From positions 1 through 60,925 of the forward strand of contig JAGOLX010000037.1 of NCBI GenBank assembly GCA_017993835.1: a DNA stretch of 60,925 nucleotides, read 5' to 3'. Under the pieces are notes generated by a model. It had not been told where the DNA came from and ran no database searches. It worked only from the letters and a program-made list of their open reading frames with translations. Positions 1-8,100 of this stretch are shown piece by piece; position 1 is the stretch's first letter, and every line of letters starts with the position of its first letter. The stretch comes from Phycisphaerae bacterium. Lineage in GTDB: Bacteria; Planctomycetota; Phycisphaerae; Sedimentisphaerales; Anaerobacaceae. The position numbers and the translations under genes are program-made.

Positions 1-2482
1 CCCACTTGTCGTACACGATCGTCGCGGTGGCGCCGCCGTCGAAATTCACAACACCGGCCGCCAGGTCAAAGTTCGTCTGCACCGACCAGTCGAGGGTGGC
101 GCCGGGGTCATCGTACTGGTTCATCAGAATGAAGTACGTGGTGCCCGTGGTGCCGGACGGAATGTACTGCATGGCGGTGAGGGTCACGACGCCGCCGTTG
201 CAGGGGAACTCATGCACGAGGTCGGCGGTGCCGATGATCTCGACCGAGTTCGCACCGGCGAAGGCGCGGGCGTTGGACGCGGGCGAACCCGCGGTGGCGG
301 TGTTCTGCCAGCCCTTCCAGCCGCCCTGGCCGTGCAGATCGCTGCCGGCCGCGTAGGACTCGAAGTCCTCGAAGAAGACCACGGTCTCCGTCGGCAGAAC
401 CGTCCGGATGTTGTTGAACGTGACGACGCCGGCGCCGCCGGGCTGACCGTCGCCCACGGCAAGCTGCAGACTCACGACGTTCGTCAGATCCACGCCGGAG
501 AACGCAGAGAACGGCACCTTCCATGTCGTCCACTCGATGGCCTGAGTGGCGGCCGGATCATCACACGCCACGGCGGCGACGTTGCCCGCCGCATCCTGGA
601 GGGAAACGCTGATCGACGCCGCGTCGTTGGTCGCGACGTTGATGGCATCCCACGACGTGAAGGGACCTTCCGGGGTGATGTCGCCAGTCATAGAGACGTT
701 GTCGAACGTGAAGGTCCGATACTCGCCGGCGAGGTGAGATGTGACAGCCAAGCCGATGAAGACCGCGTCCGTCATCTCGATGGTGATCGGATCGCCCAAC
801 TGCTTCCACTCGACGCCGTCCGCGGAGACCGAGCCGGTGAAGCTGGTCCCGATGCGCTCGACCTTGACCCAATACGGGGCCTTGATGCCAGTGCCGTCAT
901 CGTAACTGCTCGAGTCGCCGTCGGCCGCCAGACGCCGCTGGAAGCTGGCGCCGTTGCCGCCCGTGACAGGCATGTAGGCATGGGTCGAACCGGCTGCGAG
1001 GCTCTGGCGAATCATGACGCCGCCCTTGGACCAGTTGTCGCTCCCGGTTCCACTGCTGACGACACGGGCAACCACGGTGCCGTCGCCGTTCAGTGACTTG
1101 TAGGTATAGCAGAATGCATCGGCAGTGCCCCAGATGTCCGCGCCGGTGCCTGTCAGAGCGTAGGTGCCGGTGGTCTCGTTGTAGCCCACGGGACCCGTCG
1201 GGGCGATGCGACCGAGAAAGCGGATTTCCAGGTCGCTGGTTGCGCCGCCGGCGGTCAGATCGGCGGGAGTGTTCACGTCGAGGGAAGAGACGTAGGGTTC
1301 AACCGTGTTGTCGTAGGTCAGGGCCGTCGCTGCATCCAGGATCGCGATGTAGTCGATCGTGGCGAAGCTCCAGACCGGTCCCGCGATCACGGCGCCGGCG
1401 CCGTCCACTTCATCCACGCGCCAGTAGTACGTGGACAGGGCGTCCAGCTCGACAGCCGGGGTGAAGGAGGTTTCGGCCTGGCTGGCCACCAGTGTGGAGA
1501 CGTCGCCGGCGGTCACGAGGTCCTGATCGGTGCTCAGGTACACCGTGTGCAGGACGGCGGTCTGACCGGCGCTCCACGACAGCGTGGGCAGAGTCGCGAC
1601 GTTCTCGGCGGCGTCTGCCGGGCTGGGAGCGGAGGCGGTCATGGGCTGCACGGTGAAGGTCCAGACATTGCCTGTGATGACGTTGCCGTCCGCGTCGATC
1701 CCGTCCACCCTCCAGTAGTACGTGGCGGCCGGCTCCAGATCGCCGACGAAGTAGATCATGGGCTGGGCCCATGCGGCGTATTGGAGATCCGCGTCGGTCA
1801 GATCGGGCGTAGTCCCGACGTACACGTTGCTGGCGACGGCGGTGTCGCCGGCGACCCACGCGAAGATGGGAGTGGTCACATTGGTGGCGCCGTCAGCCGG
1901 ATCGGGGACGCGAGCCTGAAGGCGGAGATACGCGCTGCAGTACTGGCCCGCAATCACCGTAGTGGCATCGCCGACGCCCGGGCCGGCCCAGCCGACGCTC
2001 AGGCTGTCGCCGCCGTTGCCTTCTTTCATGAGGGCTTCGATGTAGTACTTCTGCCCGGCCGTGAGGGCGACGGCGGCCGACTTCTGCGCCGCGTACTTCG
2101 TCCACTCTGCGACACCGGTCCAACCCGCGACCTGCGCGATCATCGTCGCGTTGGCGGCGGTCTCGTCCGAGCTCAACCAGAGCTGGCAGTAATCATCGCC
2201 CGAGACCCAGAAGGTGTACTCGCCGCTCTCCGGGGCAGTCAGATAGGCCCGAGCGCGGACGCCGTAGTAGTCGGCGCGATCCGCGGGACTCGCGAAGGAA
2301 TCCAGTAGCGCGGAACTGGTAGGATTGTCGGGGTAGTTGGCGTTGCCCGTCAGGGCGCTGATGGCGGTGCCGTCGATGCCCTCCCAGTACTCGAAAAGGA
2401 TCTTGCCATCCTGCGCACCGGCCACACCCGCGAGGGCAAGCGTCAGGCACAAGCCAGCCACACACATGAACCTCTGATACAT
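1..2482 (-). CDS. Secreted PA14/fibronectin-like multidomain exoprotein, 3' end cut by window edge
   Basis: The frame stays open from an ATG at 2482 to the left edge, about 827 residues, so the C-terminus is missing. A GGAGAG ribosome binding site lies four bases upstream. Residues 1-23 form a Sec signal peptide ending VAGAQ. Residues about 28-150 resemble a PA14-type module (YWEGIDG, YTFWVSGDDYCQLWLSSDE). Two fibronectin-III-like repeats of about 95 residues follow, each with the phrase TYYWRVD. Residues about 370-560 hold a concanavalin-like module (PYWVKVERIGTSFTGSVSADG) that recurs in the CotH protein encoded at 5186-10723. A second carbohydrate-binding-like region starts near residue 700. 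No catalytic residues are recognisable. It is probably a surface or secreted glycan-binding protein. The lost end could carry an anchor or a catalytic domain. Confidence 0.85.
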   Translation of the reverse strand, partial: MYQRFMCVAGLCLTLALAGVAGAQDGKILFEYWEGIDGTAISALTGNANYPDNPTSSALLDSFASPADRADYYGVRARAYLTAPESGEYTFWVSGDDYCQLWLSSDETAANATMIAQVAGWTGVAEWTKYAAQKSAAVALTAGQKYYIEALMKEGNGGDSLSVGWAGPGVGDATTVIAGQYCSAYLRLQARVPDPADGATNVTTPIFAWVAGDTAVASNVYVGTTPDLTDADLQYAAWAQPMIYFVGDLEPAATYYWRVDGIDADGNVITGNVWTFTVQPMTASAPSPADAAENVATLPTLSWSAGQTAVLHTVYLSTDQDLVTAGDVSTLVASQAETSFTPAVELDALSTYYWRVDEVDGAGAVIAGPVWSFATIDYIAILDAATALTYDNTVEPYVSSLDVNTPADLTAGGATSDLEIRFLGRIAPTGPVGYNETTGTYALTGTGADIWGTADAFCYTYKSLNGDGTVVARVVSSGTGSDNWSKGGVMIRQSLAAGSTHAYMPVTGGNGASFQRRLAADGDSSSYDDGTGIKAPYWVKVERIGTSFTGSVSADGVEWKQLGDPITIEMTDAVFIGLAVTSHLAGEYRTFTFDNVSMTGDITPEGPFTSWDAINVATNDAASISVSLQDAAGNVAAVACDDPAATQAIEWTTWKVPFSAFSGVDLTNVVSLQLAVGDGQPGGAGVVTFNNIRTVLPTETVVFFEDFESYAAGSDLHGQGGWKGWQNTATAGSPASNARAFAGANSVEIIGTADLVHEFPCNGGVVTLTAMQYIPSGTTGTTYFILMNQYDDPGATLDWSVQTNFDLAAGVVNFDGGATATIVYDKW

Positions 2483-2583
2483 GATGCTCTCCAAAAATAA
2501 CACTTCTGATTGACTTCGAGCCCCCAACCGCAAGAGATCGCGTCCGGGGACCCTTTCGCCCAACAAGGCGTCCGCCTCGTGGG

Positions 2584-2619
2584 CGATGCGTCGGCCGCCC
2601 CGGGCGGCACGTCGCATCG
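2584..2619 (-). promoter_or_regulatory. Strong leader hairpin upstream of the PA14/FN3 exoprotein
   Basis: An inverted repeat has outer arms CGATGCG/CGCATCG and inner arms GCCGCC/GGCGGC around a CGGG loop, with a small internal mismatch loop. It lies about 100 bases upstream of the start codon at 2482. In a transcript of that gene it would be a stable 5' leader stem. It could control mRNA stability or attenuation, or end antisense transcription. It has no U-tract on either strand. Confidence 0.45.
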
Positions 2620-3036
2620 GGGAGTCGAGATACGGTTTCGTGGGACGACAGGCCTCACACATTCCGAGCTTTCTCACGGAGATTGTGCGTGTGCGCAATG
2701 GCACAGCAGAACCGCAACGTGACTGACTACCTCCTTCCTGCCGATGAGTGGTGACGCGAAGAGTGGGGAGATGATGCTGAGGCGCACAGGGACCATATGC
2801 TACACAGACCGTCCCAGACTTCCACGATTACCCTGGCCTCCGATTCTGCATTCACAGCCCAATGAAAAGCCGGTATCCTGTCTATCCCGAAGCCGCACAG
2901 GCCTCATATCCATGAGGACATAGGGAATGACCCTATCCAACCATGAACTGTTAGTATATCGCCATCCTGCGTCTCGTGCAAGCTTTTTTCCATGTCGCTG
3001 GGGGATGAGATGATCCGTCAGATCCGTCGCTGCGAC

Positions 3037-3065
3037 TTGCCCGCCCGTGGACACTCTGGTAGGAT
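3037..3065 (+). promoter_or_regulatory. Sigma-70-type promoter candidate for GH27 gene
   Basis: TTGCCC at 3037-3042 and TAGGAT at 3060-3065 are 17 bases apart, and a TGG precedes the -10 (extended -10 form). The start codon is 58 bases downstream. Both hexamers match consensus at only four of six positions, so this is moderate evidence. Confidence 0.4.
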
Positions 3066-3122
3066 CGCCGCGTGAGTTGAGGTCACAGGTTCCGGTCATC
3101 TGCAGATGAAAGGCAGGAGATT

Positions 3123-5099
3123 ATGTGCAAGAACATTCGTCCGCTGATTCTCATCGTGGCTACCATCTCCATGGGAGCAGGCGCCGTCGCGAGAGGCAAC
3201 GTGACGCCCCTGGGCGAACTGGATGTCACGAAGATGTCCAGCGGATGGGGCCGGCCCCTCGTGAACCAGAGCGTCACGGGCAAGTCCCTCTCCATTGCCG
3301 GACGGACGTTTGCGCAGGGCGTCGGGACCCATGCCGACTCGATGCTGTATGTGGACTTGGACGGGAAAGTGCAACGGTTCCGCGCCAGCGTCGGCGTGGA
3401 CGATGCCACGAACGGGCGGGGGACCCTTGTGTTCCGCATCTATGGCGACGGTCGGAGCCTGTATAACAGCGGCGTCATGAAGGGCGGCCAGGAAGCAAAG
3501 GCCGTGGACATCCCGCTGGCGGGCATTCGCCAACTGCTGTTGCTGGTCGGCTCGGCGGGCGACGGGGTCGATTTCGACCACGCCAACTGGGCCGAGGCCC
3601 AGTTCGTCTTCGACGGGCAGAAGCCGCGGGCCGTGGATGCCCCGAAGCCGCCGGCGGAAGAGAGAGTCATCCTCACGCCGAAACCCGGGCCGCAGCCGCG
3701 AATCAACGGGCCCAAGGTGTACGGCGCCCGACCGGGACGGCCCTTCCTCTATCGGATTCCCTGCACAGGGACCCGCCCGATCCGATTCGCCGCCGCCAAC
3801 CTGCCCGAGGGTCTGCGCCTGGACGCGAGCACAGGCATCATCGAGGGCCGGACGCCGGACGAAGTCCGCGAATATACGGTCACTCTCAGGGCAGAGAATG
3901 GGTCGGGCAAGGACGAACGCCCGTTCAAGATCGTGGTGGGCGACACGCTGGCTCTGACCCCGCCGATGGGCTGGAATAGCTGGTACATTCATTACAACCG
4001 GGTCACCGAGCGGCACATGCGCGAGGCCGCAGAGGTGATGATCTCCTCCGGCATGGCCGACTCCGGATACCAATACGTCAACATCGACGACTGCTGGATG
4101 AAGAAGCGAGGCGACGAACCCTATCGGGACAAGGACGGAGCCATCCTGCCGAACGCCAAGTTCCCCGACATCAAGGGAATGGTGGACCACATTCACAGCA
4201 AGGGCCTCAAGGCCGGTCTCTACACCTCGCCCGGGCCGTGGACCTGCGCAGGGTATGTCGGCAGCTGCGAGCACGAGCAGATCGACGCCAGAAAGTTCGC
4301 CGAGTGGGGATTCGACTTCCTCAAGTACGACTGGTGCTCATACAGTGACGTCGCGGGCGGCAACGATCTGGAGCACATGAAGCGGCCCTACAAGAAGATG
4401 GGCGATATCCTCGCCACTCTGAACCGCGACCTCATCCACAACCTCTGCCAGTACGGCATGGGGGAGGTCTGGACGTGGGGCGCCGAGACCGGGCACTGCT
4501 GGCGAACCACAGGCGATCTGGGCGTGGTCGAAGGCACACTGCTTCCGGGCTTCTATCAGATCGGTCTGAGCAACGCTGCCCACTATGAATACGGCGGGCC
4601 CGGCCACTGGAACGACCCGGACTACATCCTCATCGGCTACGTGGGCAACGCCCGCAGCATAAACGACCCGCCCATCCCGACGAAGCTGACGCCCAACGAA
4701 CAGTACAGCTACATGTCGATGTGGTGTCTGATGGCCGCGCCGCTGTTCTTCTCGGGCGACATGGCCATCCTCGACGAGTTCACGTTGGGCGTGCTGTGCA
4801 GCGCCGAAGTGATCGAGGTCGATCAGGACCCGCTGGGCAGGCAGGCCAAGCCGCTGGTCCAGGACGACGAGACGCTCATCATGGCCAAGCCGCTCCAGGA
4901 CGGCTCGCTGGCGGTCGGCCTGTTCAACTTGGCGGAGGCGCCGCGGGAAATCACGGTTGACTGGTCTTTGCTCGGCATCCAGGGCAAGCAACGGGTTCGC
5001 GACCTCTGGCGGCAGAAGGATCTGGGTGGATTCGAGGGCCGCTTCGCCACGACAATCCCGCGGCACGGCGTAGCCCTCGTTCGGCTTCAACCCGAGTGA
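3123..5099 (+). CDS. NPCBM-containing GH27 alpha-galactosidase, secreted
   Basis: This 658-residue protein should remove terminal alpha-linked galactose (or a related sugar) from polysaccharides outside the cytoplasm. The ATG follows AGGAG. Residues 1-25 are a signal peptide. An NPCBM/NEW2-type carbohydrate-binding domain spans about 28-165 (GVGTHADS motif), and a putative Ig-like domain (LPEGLRLDASTGIIEG) spans about 190-270. The GH27 barrel starts at about residue 277 with the family signature LTPPMGWNSW. The nucleophile is Asp403 in FLKYDWCS. The probable acid/base is Asp465 in WRTTGDL. GPGHWNDPDY is the usual downstream block. The gene converges on the CotH gene, and their stop codons lie in opposite arms of one large palindrome. 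Galactose specificity is inferred from family; N-acetylgalactosaminidase activity also occurs in GH27. Confidence 0.93.
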   Translation: MCKNIRPLILIVATISMGAGAVARGNVTPLGELDVTKMSSGWGRPLVNQSVTGKSLSIAGRTFAQGVGTHADSMLYVDLDGKVQRFRASVGVDDATNGRGTLVFRIYGDGRSLYNSGVMKGGQEAKAVDIPLAGIRQLLLLVGSAGDGVDFDHANWAEAQFVFDGQKPRAVDAPKPPAEERVILTPKPGPQPRINGPKVYGARPGRPFLYRIPCTGTRPIRFAAANLPEGLRLDASTGIIEGRTPDEVREYTVTLRAENGSGKDERPFKIVVGDTLALTPPMGWNSWYIHYNRVTERHMREAAEVMISSGMADSGYQYVNIDDCWMKKRGDEPYRDKDGAILPNAKFPDIKGMVDHIHSKGLKAGLYTSPGPWTCAGYVGSCEHEQIDARKFAEWGFDFLKYDWCSYSDVAGGNDLEHMKRPYKKMGDILATLNRDLIHNLCQYGMGEVWTWGAETGHCWRTTGDLGVVEGTLLPGFYQIGLSNAAHYEYGGPGHWNDPDYILIGYVGNARSINDPPIPTKLTPNEQYSYMSMWCLMAAPLFFSGDMAILDEFTLGVLCSAEVIEVDQDPLGRQAKPLVQDDETLIMAKPLQDGSLAVGLFNLAEAPREITVDWSLLGIQGKQRVRDLWRQKDLGGFEGRFATTIPRHGVALVRLQPE

Positions 5100-5190
5100 A
5101 GACGGTTCGTAGTGACGCCGTAAGGCGTTATCTTTCGTGCTCCGGAAGATACGCCCTCACGGGCACACTGCAAACTGCCCCGTCTTCACT
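5095..5190. terminator. 96-bp compound palindrome shared by two convergent genes
   Basis: The outer arms are AGTGAAGACGG (5095-5105) and its exact complement at 5180-5190. Each arm contains the TGA stop codon of one of the two convergent genes. Inside them sits the 63-bp palindromic repeat at 5109-5171. The arrangement would give both transcripts a long 3' hairpin and probably works as a bidirectional terminator. There is no strong U-tract. Confidence 0.6.
5109..5171. repeat. 63-bp palindromic dispersed repeat, copy 1
   Basis: The arms begin GTAGTGACGCC and end in GGGCACACTGC, with TTATCTT/AAGATA closing a short variable loop. A second copy of identical length lies at 60034-60096. The two match at 52 of 63 positions and six of the eleven differences are in the loop. 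Conserved arms with a free loop point to a structure-selected REP-like element. Confidence 0.85.
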
Positions 5191-8100
5191 GATCCTGTGA
5201 TGCCGCCGGTTCGGCATTGGCTGCCCCCGGCGTAGGCTCCATGAGGGCGACGAAGACGTACGAGCCGTCACTCTGCTCCCAGCGACCGAGCGAGACGCCT
5301 GCGTCGGAGGCTCCGAACACCTGCTGCTCGCTGTAACCGGTCAGGACCCCTTCCGAGCCGGAAATCAGGTATACAGTCTCTCCGTCCTTGCTCAATCCAA
5401 AGGGCGTCAGGCAGCCGGGATCGCCCTCGTTGTCGAAGTGCAGAGTCTCGTAGAAGACAAGATAACCGCCCGCCGGGATGACCGTGCCCTCGGCAATCCG
5501 ATACCTCATCAGGTCGTCGTTGTCGTCGCTGAGATACCAACCGCTCAGATCGATGCTCTGATCGGTCGTGTTGTACAGTTCGATCCAGTCGGATCCCCCG
5601 CCGGAAGAGTTCGCGAGGAGTTCATTGATGACGACCGAATCCGGGTCGGGCAGCAGGCCGCTGTCGTCGGCGCCCGGAGAACCGCCCGAATAGACGCTCG
5701 GGCGCCAGGCGCTCTCGCTGTCGAGACCCTGGGCATCGGCAGTCCGCGGGTCCCGGACCGTGAGGGAGAAACCGATCCCGTCGGTCAGATCGAACCAGTC
5801 ATCGTCGTACTCGAAGCTCTGGATGACGACGCCCGCCGCGTCGACGAACTCGATACGCTCGCCGCTGTTGTTCAGACTGCCGCCGTACTGCCCGACGACA
5901 GGGAGGTCGGTCCCATACCGGGCTTCGAACGCCGCAATGTCCTTGACCAGCAGACAATACCCGCCGACAGGCAGCAGGAAGCTCCCGAAGGTGTAGTCGA
6001 TCCCCTTGGTGAACTGCACCAGGTTCAGGTTGACGGCCTCCGTGCCGACGTTCGTCAGCTCGATGTACTCGGTCTTGGGATCAGTGGGATCACCCGTATC
6101 CGCAGGATCATACAGGATCTCGCTGACCCGCAGGCTGTCGGCCACCGGGCCCACCGCGAACACCGCCTCGCTCAGGGCGCTCCATTTGGCCTGGAGGGCG
6201 CGGGCCTTGATTCGCGTGCTCTGGGTGAGCAGGATGGGACCCGTGTACGTCAGGGCCGTGGGCGAGACCGCCCCCTGGCTGACCTCCCCTGCCACCAGTT
6301 CGACGGAGAACAGGAGGTCGGAACTGGAGGTCGAGTTGTTCAGGGCCTGGATCGCCAGCAGGTTGGTGCCCTTCCAGAGCAGGTTCGCGTAATCGGAGAT
6401 ATCGACAGTCGCCTGCTGCACGGCGGAGGAATCGGCATTCGTCGTGCTGGCGACGGAATTCCAGGCCGGCGTGCCCATGAAGTTGCGGCGGGCGACCTCC
6501 ACACCGTTGAGCCAGGCGATGAACCCATCGTCATAGCGAACCTTGAGCATCGCGTTGGAGAACTCCGTGCTGCCCACAACGAAGGGAATCCGGATGTAGC
6601 AGCTTCCATTGACGTTGTACATCTCCGCGCGGACGTCGATGTTGAAGTACGGCGTGTACGTCGCTTCGGTGTCGTAGCCGACGCCGCCGGCGCCGAGCCG
6701 CCAGGAGGAATCGTCGAAGGAATTCGTGTACCAGACGTTGCTGTCGCCGACCTGGAGACCGCCGTTGGCGACATCGCCGACCAGGCGGAATCTCGTTGAG
6801 GAGAAGGTGGCGAAGCTGCCGCGGGCCGCGAAAAGCTCGAGTTCTGAACCCCCGCCCCGCTCGTAGAACACCAGGCGAAGGTCATGTGCGCCAGCCTCCG
6901 CGATATTGAGCACCGTCAGGGTATCCGCAGGGCCTCGCGGGTCCGGGTAGGCGCTGGTGTACGTCCTAGTCCCCTTCTTGAGGGTCATCGAGTACCCGTC
7001 GTCGCTGTTGACGCCGAAGGTCCAGTCGCCCGCCTGGGGAATGAGGACCTTGCCGGTGACGAGGATCACGAAGTCCTCCACGTCCACGTTCATCGTGGTT
7101 CCCGGGAACGCGCGATCCGGGTCGAAGTGGCCGAGACTACCGGTGTTGAAGTAGTTGATGACTTGGGCCTTCTCCGAGGCGGTCGCGGTACGCTGCGCCG
7201 AACTGGCGATCACGGTCTCGGCCGCGCTGATGCTGTCCACCGTCCCGCTGGCCTTGTAGTACGTGACGGTGAATCCGGGCGAAAGGGTGCTCAGGAGGTT
7301 CCCGCCGTTGGCAACGCTCGGGACGAGCACGCGTTTCGACGCGCTTTCCGAAAGCAGGGTATTGAGTTTGCTCGTACCCGACGCGGCGGATGACAATCGC
7401 GGGTCGCTGCCGTCGGTGGTGTAGTAGACGCCGGTCCCGATGGCGGCGCTCATGGCCAGGTAGCTGTTCGAATCGACTCCGCCTCCATGCTGCGGGACGC
7501 CGTCGACCAGGAAGACGGGAGCGGCGGTCGTGGGATAGAGACCCGCGTTCTTCAACTGGGTCAGGACAATGGCCGGACGCTGGCGCATGTACGTGTTCAG
7601 GATGTAGTCCCGCTGGCTGGTCCAGTGGGCCAGCGTGTACGGAGTCGAGCTGGACTGGTCTCCCCATCGTGCCGATTCCGTGATGATCGCCAGCTCCACC
7701 TCGTCGGCGAGCTTCTTGTAGCGGGCGTAGGAAGGCTCCACCATGGCCGGCCCGCCGTTGAAGAGGTGCTTCTGCATGTGATCGGCGAAGAGCAGGCAGA
7801 ACTCGGGGTTCTGACGCAGGGCCGCATACGGCCTGCCCGCGTCTTCGCTCACGTCGGTTACGTTGGCGTTCAGGCTGGACCAGATGACAATGGCACCTTC
7901 CGAGTCCCAGTTGAAGAACTTGAACCCAGTGGAATTCGGCGGCCGCCGGCAAGCAGCATAGTAGTTGTGTCCCGGCCAGTCGCCCGTACCGCCCCAGAAG
8001 TTGGAGAACATGTAGTCGATGTAGTTGTCCACGTCGAGCAGATCGGTGTAGGCGGGATTCGCCGTTCCATCCGGGTTGTTGCCCTGAATCTTCTGGTAGG

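Larger units (their letters stand above)
2483..3122. other. 640-bp divergent intergenic region
   Basis: No convincing gene lies here. Two short minus-strand frames (2443-2658 and 2800-3099) lack ribosome binding sites and protein-like composition. The region holds the leader and hairpin of the gene starting at 2482 and the promoter candidate of the GH27 gene starting at 3123. It is visibly more AT-rich than the flanking genes around 2760-3000. Nothing else was recognised. Confidence 0.6.

Noticed and set aside
2800-3099. 99-codon minus-strand frame in the intergenic region
   Set aside because: No ribosome binding site, no family and irregular composition.
3096-4274. A 392-codon minus-strand frame antisense to the GH27 gene
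   Set aside because: The plus strand carries the full GH27 motif set; the antisense protein has shadow composition.
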